The notes under the pieces are model-generated. The model was not told the origin of the DNA. It made no database searches and was given only the letters and a program-made list of their open reading frames with translations. Both the position numbers and the translations under genes were made by a program. Positions 22,935 through 33,416 of a stretch of 64,000 bases of DNA are shown here, piece by piece (the stretch's first letter is position 1; each line of letters opens with the position of its first letter). Origin of the DNA: Plicaturopsis crispa FD-325 SS-3 (Eukaryota > Basidiomycota > Agaricomycetes > Amylocorticiales > Amylocorticiaceae); the NCBI GenBank assembly GCA_000827205.1, contig KN832562.1:248001-312000 (forward strand), in the 5' to 3' direction.

Positions 22935-24684
22935 TTAGCCATTGACATGCACCGATCTGTGACAAAGCTCACCAGTAGATAGCGCGTCCGGGGGCGGCAT
23001 GAGGAAATCCAAAACATATATGGCATCCCCCTCTTCGGTACACGCACAGAATCTTCCCGACATAGGACAAAACATGGCATCGTGCGTATGCGTCCGGATG
23101 GGAGTGGGGATCAAAAAGCCCGCAGTGGACACTAGCGGGTCTCGCTGCTCAGCCGAGCGGGACGTGACCACAGTTGCAGTAAGTATTTCTTCGTCGTCGG
23201 GCGTCTCAGCGAGGAATATGACCTCGTCGTCACTGGACTGGAAGGACGCCAGGGATCCTAGGTCACCGACATCTCCCAAGGACACTGGCACCGGGTCGTC
23301 CAAGACAGGAATGCAGCTCGGTAACCCGCCGCCTTGATTGATATCGTGTATCGTGTATCGGAGGAGGTCAACTTGAGCAACCTGGGAGCTCGGGGTCGGA
23401 CTGGTTGAGAACAAAGAGCGACAACGGTATGGCGACTGGAGAACACCGGACCACGGGCTCCGGTAGGGACTGTGATGCCAACCCGAGGCCCACGGAACCC
23501 TGAACAGCAGGCGCACGCGGTCAACAAACCCGGTGTCGTCAGTTGTGTGCCGACGTGGCTGCAAGGGGGGAATCCGCCAAACCGAAATCTGTGCACTGTC
23601 CGAGACGATAATGTCCGGCCCCGCAAGGATGAACTAAGACATAAGGTGGTCAACAATCTGGTCAAGCACGCCCTATTATGCGGCGACGGTAATAGAAATT
23701 TACACACAAACTCTCCAATGTGGCTCTGCCAGCTCGACCGCCACCGTACCCAGGTGTCGCATCGGAAATCCCATACAACGACATCGTCATCTGCACCGTA
23801 TATGAGCATATTCTGGCTGAGAACACACCGCTGCCTAGGATATCTATCGAGAAGTTTTCCCAGGCTAACAAACTTTGCGGTAGCCCAGGGATATATTTCG
23901 TATACTTCCCAAAATCGGTTCTCGCCGCTGAAATGCGTAAACCGGTCAGTACGATGTACGATACACGGTATCACAGGGCAGAAAATGCAAGATATGGCTC
24001 ACATGTCAGACACGGTTGCAACAAGCAGACCCTTTCCGTCGTCCGTAGGATATGTAGAGGGCTCAAAATCGTCCACGCCCACTCCCCCCAATTTGATAGA
24101 CGCGATATGATAGGGATGATCCTTGGCGCCAAATCCGAGATCCCAGAGTGCCAAAAGATCTGTGGTAGACTGTGTGACAAGGAACCGACCACCGGGGACA
24201 ATTTGCGAATGAGTGAAAGTGACGAAGTTGCTAATGTCGTTGGCCTGCGGGACCCTGATGGTCCGGGTTGACATCGGTTTCATCGGTTTGGCCGTCCCGT
24301 GGGTTTGGATCCTGGAAATAAGTCGACGAGGTGCTGTGGCGGCATGCTCCAATTGCGACAAAGTCATTTCTTTGACGGGGAAGGTCAGACCGAAGACTGC
24401 TGCTCCAGGCTGCGAGGTCACTTGATGAAGTGCATTTATCCAGACGATCCGTATCTGAGTGATTTCCCGCAATGCACGAGAACACTTTGGGTGGAGAGCA
24501 TGAGTATGTGTCGCGTATAAGATCCACGCAGTGTACAGCTTACTTTTCGGAGGGCGATCAGATCTTGAGGTGCTATGTATGACATGACATGAATCCAGTC
24601 ATCGATGGATAGCACTGCGGACGACAATGACCGGGGACTCTGATCGTCGATCAACATATCTGTTGAGGATAAGTTATGGTGCAT
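22935..24684 (-). CDS. F-box protein with propeller-like C-terminal part, copy A
   Basis: Probable SCF substrate adaptor. The start at 24684 gives MHHNLSSTDMLIDDQ and a degenerate F-box, WIHVMSYIAPQDLIALRK. The first intron lies directly after this Lys and the next exon begins CSRALREITQIRIVWINAL. The large C-terminal part contains FTHSQIVPGGRFLVTQS, LLALWDLGFG, WEVYEIYPWA, VVVWDFRCDTWV and SVWRIPPL, spaced like strands of an irregular beta-propeller. It is clearly paralogous to the plus-strand gene at 28910-30638 along its whole length, sharing IVWINAL, EEM/KEMTL, FTHSQ.VPGGRFL and the first intron position. The last exon runs about 20 residues past the copy B end; an unseen 3' intron is possible. 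Confidence 0.8.
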
Positions 24685-27156
24685 GATAGTATATATCGAG
24701 TTGAGACTCAGGAATACAGGAAAACCTGAAATTTACCGACGCGATCACGTGGAAGTGTTAAACGCGCCTCTTTTCAAGTCCTTTTGAAGTTGGAGGCATT
24801 CCTCGAATGCACTTTGCTGGTAAGTCTGCGACGCCAGCCGGTGAAGGGACGCATCGATACAGACGATACTTGTCTGAATGGTGCCTCGAGTCAGTCATCT
24901 AGCAGTGCGCGTTGTTGACTACGACTTTTGCACGAAGACTCACGACTTGAATGCGCAAATTGGATAGCTTGGCTCGGGTGCCAACTCTAGCTTTGAAAGA
25001 TATGACAGTGTGGGGCCGCAGCAGCGAATTATCGACTGGTAACCTGACCTACAATCTGAGCTCCTGCCCCCACAATAGCAGTGCTACCTGACCTACTTTT
25101 TCCATCGGGTGAGCTTTGCTTCTCCGAGTCCGATTCCGGTTTCGAGTTGCCATCCAAATGCTGGCGCTTATCTATTTTGCTGTGAGCGATGAGAACGTCT
25201 AGAACGGACTTACCTGAGTGTAGCAACCCTCCAAATCGTGTACGATGAGTGCAACTTGTAACTTGAAGTTGGTGGTTCCAAATGTGGTGCCGCGTCGGTC
25301 ACCAGCGCGACGCGCCGCGACCCGCGCTCTTCTTCTTCCCCACCACCATGACAGCATGTACTCGGGCTCGCCTGCAGACACTGCACTTATACATGCAAAC
25401 TACTTGAAGGTTACCCTCACTTTCTCTTCTTCAGACATACTGTAGACGTTCAACGAATAGGATATCCTCGTCCCGGCCAATTTCGCTGCCAACTCCAGTA
25501 ATCGCTAGCGCGACTGCGCTGCCATTGGGCTACCAAACGTCTGCACCCAGCTCAGCCTAGGTCATCGGCCTCCCCATGCACTCCTTACACGTCTGAACGC
25601 GTATTCATTAACACATGTATTGCAGCACCATCGTCGTTTGAGTCGGATTCGCCGAGAAACTATGCTTAGTGAGTCTATGTCGTTGTCCGCAGACTGCATC
25701 TGACCGCTTTGAATCCAGGCCTGGATGAAGATCTCAGACGTAGCTATACAACGTCACTCTGGTTCCACGGAAATCCCCCGGATGATGCGTATAGGACCAC
25801 ACCATCTTCAAGCTGGAAGACCACTCTCGGGCCTCTGTCTCATCGGGTTGCCAAAGGCGTGCCGTGGATGATTGCTCTGAATATCGCGGTCTATACTAAG
25901 GGTAGGGGGCTGCGTGCTACACAGGTATGCAACTGCTATATCTGAGTCGTGTTTGTTACTCACAGTCTCACTACCTCCATTCTGAAGCTACATATCTTCT
26001 GACGAGACTTGGACAAGACTATACATCTCGTTCGACCACCGGGTATGATTCCGTGCAAACCGGATACCGGATGAGACTCGGAAATTACATGAAGGACCGG
26101 GTTCATGTGTGAGACCGGTAAGCCCATTTCTGACCTTGTTCATCCGACATACGACGGGTTTTGGTGCTTCCACAACGCATCTCACGCGGCTTGTGATACG
26201 ACACGTTTCAGCCCCAAATTGTGAACTCGAATACGAAAACTGCATTCCGACAAGTGCTCCGCCTGGCTAGACGCTCGCGTCTTTTTCCCATCGGGCCGCG
26301 CATCTTTGGAGCCAGGCTCAATAGCAGCAATTGCAGGCCGTCTTTCGTCATGTCTCGCGCTCCCTCGGCCCTGTCGTTATCCAGTTCAGTACATCGGTTT
26401 CAACGTCTCTCTTGGTGCATTTTGGCAAACACATGTTGTGGCTTATCATGCTAATCGTGGGTCAGGCTGCAGTCGTACCTGTGCCGAGGGAACATCGATG
26501 CCACTCGCCTTACGGTCGATTTTTCTTGCCATGCAGGACGTCGTTTTTAGCCACCCTTTGAGAGGTCCAGGAGTTGACTGGCCAAGTCCAAGCACCCGCG
26601 TGTAGTTTTGCTGCGCCACACGTGTATGCGCTTGGTCGGGCCTGTGATTCTCGATAGCGACGTGATTTCGTCCGAGGCGCTGTCCAGCCTATGGCTCTAT
26701 ACATTCTAGTGGCCCCCTCGTCTGGATTGCTCTCGGGATTGCCAATCGGATTTATATTGAGCATGTACTCCTCTTGCGCTTCCTTTGTCCCGAATCGCAA
26801 ATGCACTTGATTGACGCCCTGCTATCTCGTTGACAGGTGATGGAACGTTTCGCAATGCAGAACCCTATGCCTGTGAGATCTTTATGTAGTAGTCTCTAGG
26901 GTCCGTTGAGAAACTGAACTCCTTGTTGTAGGTCTACCGTATAGCGATAGATAAGAATCAATTAGCGAAGGACTGTGGCGACTTGGTGGCGACTCCGAGA
27001 AAAACGACGGCGCCGGAGGAAATAGCGAATTAGACGGACGACTTCCTAATTGGGACACCTCGCAGCAATTTATCACATGCGAATGGAGGCCAGTACAAAT
27101 GCACGTCTCCCTCCACGAAAACACACGCCCTTATCTCCTTTTCTTTCTCAACCACC
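24685..27156. other. Gene-poor stretch, about 2.5 kb
   Basis: Between F-box copy A and the perilipin gene. All frames are broken by stops at short intervals and I could not build a multi-exon gene. A few hydrophobic strings (for example around 26640-26800) are too short to assign. It may be decayed coding sequence or simply intergenic. Confidence 0.5.
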
Positions 27157-28185
27157 ATGACCACCGAAACTCACACCGTTTCTCAGCCTGAGGTCAGTAC
27201 ACAGGACTCAACCTCGAAAGGCGCGTTACTGACCGAGCTACAGATCTCCGTGATCCAGCGTCTGTCTGCTATCCCGCTTGCATCGTGGTCCCTATCCACG
27301 CTGCACACGCACCTCTCTGAAAACGCATACACCAAATCCCCATACTCTACCGCCACCTCTGCGTACAACAAGCTCGCATCCTCCCCTACTTACACAAAAC
27401 TCGTCGGCTCGCCGCTTGTCGCGAAAGCGGACGGCTACGCGAACAAGGGTCTCGACGCGGTTCAGAGCCGTTACCCTTACCCGTTCGAGGCCAAGCCCGA
27501 CGATGTTGCGAGCTACGTCCGGGAGCGGAGAGTCAGTGCTGGGAAAGCAATTGACGAGCGCGTGAAGAGTCCCGCGGTGCACGTTGCCCAGGGAATCGAC
27601 CAACGCTTCGCCCCGATCGTTGACTATTTCGAAGTCGCGGTCAACAAGCTTAACCACTCGGAAGCGGAGACGCCGGCAGAGTCGTCTACCTCCCAGTACC
27701 AATACCAGCGCGCGTACCGCCTCTCGCAATCGCTCTACACCTACTCGAACGACCAGCTCAAAGCGCTCCAGGCGCAGTCCACACTCGTGCAGCGCGCCTC
27801 GGAGACCGCCGCGCACATATCCGCACTCGCACACTCGTCGCAGGACCGTGTGGCCGCCCTTGCGCACTCCTCCCAGGAGCGTGTGCATGCGCTGTCCAAC
27901 ACGATGCTCGCCGAACTATCTACTCTCCAGTCGTCCCTCACGCACACCTCCCAGTCGTTCTCCTCGAGCCTCTCGTCTTTCTCAGATACGGCTTCATCCG
28001 AACTGAGGTCCGAGATCACATCAATCCACGAAATCCTGTCGTCGGAAAAACCTCTCGGGGACAAAGCAAAGCTCATTGTCGGCGAAGTTCGTGAGCGCGT
28101 TAGCCCGCTGCTCTCCAAGGTCTCCGAAATCGTCGGTCGCGGGAAGGTAGAGGCCGAGTCGAAGGTGAACGGAGTGGAGCACTGA
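27157..28185 (+). CDS. Perilipin-like lipid-droplet protein
   Basis: Fungal perilipin (CAP20/MPL1 kin) that coats lipid droplets and guards stored triacylglycerol. Single exon, 342 residues, start at 27157 in good context. Visible are the PAT-like N-terminal block ending in LVAKADGYANKGLDAVQSRYP, then AIDERVKSPAVHVAQGIDQR, typical of the basidiomycete family, followed by amphipathic repeats (AHISALAHSSQDRVAALAHS and the near copy ending QERVHALS) and a long Ser-rich helix region that would lie on the droplet surface. No transmembrane segment, as expected. A pyrimidine-rich leader precedes the ATG. It lies between two F-box paralogues with no obvious functional link. Confidence 0.87.
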   Translation: MTTETHTVSQPEVSTQDSTSKGALLTELQISVIQRLSAIPLASWSLSTLHTHLSENAYTKSPYSTATSAYNKLASSPTYTKLVGSPLVAKADGYANKGLDAVQSRYPYPFEAKPDDVASYVRERRVSAGKAIDERVKSPAVHVAQGIDQRFAPIVDYFEVAVNKLNHSEAETPAESSTSQYQYQRAYRLSQSLYTYSNDQLKALQAQSTLVQRASETAAHISALAHSSQDRVAALAHSSQERVHALSNTMLAELSTLQSSLTHTSQSFSSSLSSFSDTASSELRSEITSIHEILSSEKPLGDKAKLIVGEVRERVSPLLSKVSEIVGRGKVEAESKVNGVEH

Positions 28186-28909
28186 AGATGATGTGTACTT
28201 CTGGTGTGCGATACACGGAATGCCGTCGCGTTTTGTTTGGTATGATTTTAGAGTGGGCTCTTAGACTGATCCGCGTTTAGTTTTTGCATCTCTTAGGTTT
28301 TCTCTTTCACCATTGTTATCTCGTCCGTTCATTGTTTGCGGTTACTCGTTCCTCATCACCCCTCATACAGATCTATTGACGGACGGACCGTACATCTGCC
28401 ACGTCCAGCATAGTTAACGACTTCATATATGTCCTCTATAACATTTGTAGTGCCTCTTGTATATGTACAGGCGACTGCACCAATGCATTGATTGGATTTT
28501 AATTTCTATAACCCGTGCTCTCCGTACTATAAGTCCTGCATATCCCTAGGATGCCAATAACTTTTTAGAGAACTGGATGGTTCGCGTCGGGCAGGACATG
28601 CACTGGCAGGACAGGGCAGGACAAGGACAGGACAGGCGCCGCAACTGCGCCACAATACTATGACCTCCGTTTGTCCTCCGTCCTCCGAGGACCGACGGGC
28701 CGCCAGTGCGACGCCGCCTTGCACCAACTTTATCGCTTTGTGCACTTTGTCTCTACCCCCATCGCATCTTCTTCGATCTTTGCTTTCACTTCTGGCAAAC
28801 TACAGTCTACAATCGAATCTGCCAATCTGAAAGGGCGATAGCAGTCCGCCGACGTCTATCATTGGACCAGGCTGGAGAACCTCACCTGGAGGCCGGCAGA
28901 CTAGCTATC
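28186..28909. other. Intergenic with a small GGCAGGACA repeat
   Basis: About 720 bp between perilipin and F-box copy B. Apart from the repeat at 28589-28637 nothing was recognised. Confidence 0.55.
28589..28637. repeat. Short tandem array of GGCAGGACA-like units
   Basis: The motif GGCAGGACA or its shortened form GGACA recurs five to six times within 50 bp, with imperfect spacing. Confidence 0.7.
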
Positions 28910-30638
28910 ATGGAGGGCGTCGTGGGCTTAAGACGGAAAACCGGGATATCAGTATCGCCAATGAACGGGTTCTCTGTAGACAACTTGATCCACATCATGT
29001 CGTTCTTGGATCCGCCGGACATCCTGACTCTAGCGAGCGTAAGTACTCGCACATATGACGCTTTTAACTCAGGCTTAACCCAGCTCACGGCAACCCCATT
29101 TCACCCCTGGTATACGCGCAGTGCAACCGCGCCCTATCGCAAATCGCGGAGAGACGTATTGTATGGATCAACGCGCTCCGACGCGTAACCACGCGCCCCG
29201 GCGCCGCGGTCTTCGCGCACACATTCCCCATGGAGGAGATGACACTCTTGCAGCTGAAGCATGCCGCGACGACGCCCTACCGATTCCTCTGGGCGATAGA
29301 ATGCCAGGGCGCGGATGGCTTCCTTCAGCCCGTGGCGAGGCGCGTGCTCTCCCCGCCGTACCCTAAGGACCCTCCGGGCGCGACGCACGACATCAGCCCA
29401 GTCGTGTTCACTCATAGCCAGGTTGTGCCGGGAGGACGCTTTCTGCTGACACAGTCCAGTGTGTATATGCTGCAGCTTTGGGACCTCGGATATCGACCGG
29501 GCATGATGGTCGACCCTGTGCCGATTGCTTCCGTCAAGATCGGAGTCGAAGTGGACCACTATATCCCGTCTACGTTTCCTACGGAAGACGGCGAGGGATT
29601 GGTTGTCGCGATCGTAAGCGTAGCCCCGGGGACTACTCCGTAGGTGTCTCTCAAACATCTTTGTGAGTGTATGGATCATTTAATACTTCAAATTCACAGC
29701 CCCAAGGCGACATGGGATGTCTTCGAGATATATCCTCTCGCCACGACCCCGGGCTCGAGACGATTCAACCGAATAGGCAGCATCCCGTATGCCAAGCCAG
29801 AAAAATTCGCGCCATTCTTTCATAACTCGGACCTCCTGATCGCTAACCTCGAAGATAACACCGTCTTTGCATGGGACTTTCGAAACGACAGGGCAGTAAA
29901 ATGGGACGTTTCCACGATTGTAGAGGAAGCCGAGACCAGTCAGGTGCGCCAATCCAGACACAATCCCGCGCAGTGATGACTGAACTCGCTTGGTAGATTC
30001 TGCTCTCGGGGCGAGACATAATTCTCGTGGATTCCGCACGGATGTCTGTTTGGAGAATTCCACCTTTAGAGACACATGCCGTATTCGACGGGCCTGGCGA
30101 TCTCCCCGTCACGGATAATACACCCTTGATGCTTATCCCGTTTCCTTTCGATCACGACGACCGAACGTTCCCGTACTGGGTATCTTGGTGCTGTGCGCTT
30201 TCGTCTCCGCACGGCTACCCCGACTTATGCATGGTGGCAGAGACCACGAGCGACGACATCTCCACCGCCTCTATGTACAAGATAAAGAACATTAAAAACG
30301 CGGCGGACGATCCGTCTCCGGATTGCGTGCCTGCTCTAGTTACGCACATCGAGATGACCGACACAGCCATCTCGTCCAGGGCTTTCTTCCAATCCACCGA
30401 CAGCAATAACCTGCTGCTCTCCATCGCGGATGTCGATGGTCGCGTGGTGTACGCCAATGTTTTCTCTCGGCCATCCGTGGCTCGTGAGGAGGCAACGTGT
30501 ACTTCCTCGCGGCTCTGGACCCCATCCCTAGACCACGGAGAAACTCTGGAGAGTATGTTTTGTCCCTTCTCTGCGCGGTTGTGTGTGGTCACGGAGTCTG
30601 GTGAGGTTGAAGTGTGTGATTTCGTGGCCCCACTCTAG
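28910..30638 (+). CDS. F-box protein with propeller-like C-terminal part, copy B
   Basis: Paralogue of the minus-strand gene at 22935-24684. The start at 28910 gives MEGVVGLRRKTG, then a degenerate F-box, VDNLIHIMSFLDPPDILTLA. The first intron ends just before CNRALSQIAERRIVWINAL, the same place as in copy A. Further introns are near 29642-29699 and 29944-29998; the second exon ends in CC and is completed by C after the acceptor. The propeller-like region shows FTHSQVVPGGRFLLTQS, MLQLWDLGY, WDVFEIYPLATT, VFAWDFRNDRAVKWD and SVWRIPPLET. The end, SMFCPFSARLCVVTESGEVE, also matches copy A. No frame damage seen, so both copies look functional. Confidence 0.85.
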
Positions 30639-31793
30639 CCAAAAAATTGGTATCTCCGGTGAGTCTCCTCGCTTCCTGGTTGAGTCGTTACTGTTGCTAA
30701 AGATTCGACTGGTTTGTTTGGCCCCTACAGCAACAGGAGTCTTTGTGCGATGTATCCCGCTTAAAAAATGTCATATTCTCTGTACGTATTCCACCCATCG
30801 GCTGGCATGTACTCTGCGCGCTTGCAGCCGCGCCTCCCAAGATGTAAGTCATCGTTCAAGTGTTCAGTAATAAGTATTCAATGCACACAATTGCCTCGTC
30901 CATATGCTGCGTCCAACCTCAACTTTCAAGCCGTTCGCGTCTCGACACACACCGGATATCAGGCTATCATGTGATTCCCATCGATGATCATCTGGAATTC
31001 TGGCCAAAAACTTTTCTCTTCCTTACCACCACGACAGCTCGAAAGCCGCGAGGCTCACTCCGCACAGGACTATCCAATCCTTTCTCGTGAGCGGGCTAAG
31101 GTCTGAGCATTCTAGTGCCCCCGCAGACAGACTCTAGCAGGGTCCGGTGTCAACACGCCGAGCGACGCACCAGAAAAACGGCGGGCACGCTCTTTGATCC
31201 CGAAGATCCTTCGTGTCAACGGAGGGGAGGGCACGGGCGTGTCGTGCTTTGGGATACGTCGTGGGGACCGAGCGGGGCGGTGTGTGCGGTGTCCGTATGG
31301 GCGCCGTCGCCGTTTCGTTCTTTAGCTCACTTCGCGGCTCGTGAATACGCCATTCATTTGGTCACGAAACTCGATTCAGACTACTCTTGGGCTGTCGTGG
31401 TTCACAATTTTTTCTTCGCGTCGCTCCTCGTGGGCGATTGTTATGGGCAAATACATACTGTAGTCCCGAAGGGCTCACAGGCACAGGTGCGTGTTTCCTC
31501 ATGTAAAGGCATTTCACGGCTGATGATGACATATTGCTGTTTCCAGTGAATAGCCTCGATGACTGCATAGTAGGCCTGCTCATTTCTACTACAGAAAGGA
31601 AATACGGTGTCTGTCTAGGGGAATCTGGCGTGCTACATCTGCCTTCGTTTCCTGAGGTTACTTCGTCGGGAATGTCTTGGTCTTTCCAGTGCTGGTAGGT
31701 TGTGACTCTGAATCTTTTTCTTCCAAAGCATTACTATTATATGTGTAGCACCGTTGAATATGAATGTTATACACTGTGCAGTACATCTTGTCG
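30639..31793. other. Intergenic with possible gene remnant
   Basis: About 1.15 kb between F-box copy B and the 3' end of the prenyltransferase alpha gene. The part 31220-31700 on the plus strand looks coding-like (see the pseudogene entry); the rest shows nothing. Confidence 0.5.
31220..31710 (+). pseudogene. Possible remnant of an F-box/propeller-type gene
   Basis: One frame reads GRVVLWDTSWGPSG followed by DSDYSWAVVVHNFFFASLLV, and after an intron-like gap another reads LISTTERKYGVCLGES and ends SWSFQCW before a stop. The WD and Trp/Tyr pattern is like the propeller half of the F-box family just upstream. The two pieces do not join in one phase at the best splice sites, and no F-box or start was found in front. 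I judge it a decayed gene fragment, with low certainty. Confidence 0.25.
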
Positions 31794-33095
31794 TCACTGA
31801 GCCTCTCGTGCGTCTTTGATACGGTGCTCCCAATATCTTGGTCGATCCATGTCAGTTTCAACGTCAACCAGATAGAGGGTATAGTACTCACTTCTTCCGG
31901 ATGGTATCATGTTCGTCTGCCAGAGATTTCCAAAGCTAAGCATCGAGCGCGTCAGGTTCGTTCTGTGTCTCATGCCGGTATAAACTCACCTCCACTGCCT
32001 TCGCCGTGCTTTCACCTCCCTCGGCTTCATAGATGTCGGCCAGAAATTCGATAGCGGCGACGCATGGCAATTGCGCCTCTCTCGAGGGCAGCGGATTCTC
32101 AAGATCAATGGCATCGGAGGGGTTCTCTTCGTAGGAATGCGCTCGTGTGTATGGAAGGACGAAAGACGAAAGATGTGAGTACGGTGTAGCGGAGTGGTCA
32201 AGGATTCCACGCAGGTAGTTCCACGCAGACGCGTTATTCGGTGCCAGCGAGATTTTCTCTTTCACGAAACTGTGGAATAGACACAATCAGACTCACTGCC
32301 CGACGCCGACAGACAAGCAAAAAACCGGCCATACCCAAGTTCCCTACGCACAACCGCCTCTCTATCCTCCTCGCCCGCCCTAACCCCAGACTGAAACACC
32401 ACAAAGAACCGATGATGCCACGCAGAATTGTTGCGGATATCCTCCCCCAGCATCTGCTCCACCCACGCGCGCTCCCCGGCCCACAGCGCGTCCTCATTGA
32501 AATACGCGAGGACCCACTGTCTGTACGACCACGTGTGGTAGTTCTTCGCGTCCTCGCGGAGGGAGGTGGCGATGAACGCGAGCTCGGGCGCGGGCGTGCG
32601 CAGCTGTGTGACGAGCAGCCGGCGGTGGTGCCATACCTGGTACGTCTTGAGGAAGCTCACGGCGAGCTCGTCCATCAGCCGCAGCTCGACATCTAATGGG
32701 TACTTGAGGGCTAGGAGGGTCTTGTACCGGTATTGCCTGTGGGGCGGTATAGTCTAGCAAGACGATGAAAGGATCAAAGGAGGGGGGGGCTCACCATGCG
32801 GTGTAGTGTGCGGGGTTGAGACGGATGATATGCTCAGTCAAGTCGAGCACTCTGGGGCTCATCTCCCCGGTCTGCACGATACCGCGAAAGTAGTTCGTCG
32901 CATCTTTGTCTGTGATAACGGTGCTGATGCTTTAGATGGATAGATAGATAGAGACGAGAGGAGGAGTATGCACTGACATTCTTCGGTGTAGAATATGGGT
33001 GCTAGTGGATTCACGTTTTCGTATTGCTCTTGTGGTTGTACATCTGCCCACTCCGGCTGGTTGGCATATAGCAAAGGGCGCCCGGCACTAGACAT
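31794..33095 (-). CDS. RAM2: Protein farnesyltransferase / geranylgeranyltransferase type I alpha subunit
   Basis: Shared alpha subunit of the two CaaX prenyltransferases that lipidate Ras, Rho and mating-pheromone proteins. Built of PPTA helical repeats: YQVWHHRRLLV, DAKNYHTWSYRQWVL (with the catalytic-site Lys), NNSAWHHRFFVV and NNASAWNYLRGIL. The start at 33095 gives MSSAGRPLLYANQPEWADV. Several short introns; the last two must be removed to extend SLADEHDTIRKK into YWEHRIKDAREAQ and the stop at 31794, the usual C-terminal helix of the family. Length near 330 residues is normal. It is in the cytosol, paired with the FTase or GGTase-I beta subunit, neither of which is in this window. Confidence 0.94.
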
Positions 33096-33416
33096 CGTGA
33101 GGGTAACAGTGTTCGTGAACGCAAAGCAGATCGTGAAGGAAGTTAAAGAGCATGGTTTGCATGACTATCTCGCAAACAAATAGCAGGCAATTCGTTTTCA
33201 GTTCCCAAATTGACACTTGGATGCCCCTCGATAAGCAGTACTGTATACCAGACTTGCTATATGTTCAAGGTAAAAAAACCACTGGGGATTGTTCTATCAA
33301 TGAGGTTTACAGCAGTCATCATGCATCAAGTAGACGGAAGTGGAGCGTAGGCGTAAGAGGTGTTTATGGAACATAGGGCGGAATACAGTAAGGAGAAGGA
33401 AGAACCGAGCAAGAAA
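33096..33416. other. Intergenic
   Basis: About 320 bp: promoter of the prenyltransferase alpha gene and 3' end of the Yra1 gene. Nothing else seen. Confidence 0.5.

Noticed and set aside
26300-26810. Hydrophobic strings resembling a transporter (around 26640-26800, LVAPSSGLLSGLPIGFI)
   Set aside because: Too short, interrupted by stops, and no second transporter motif could be found nearby.
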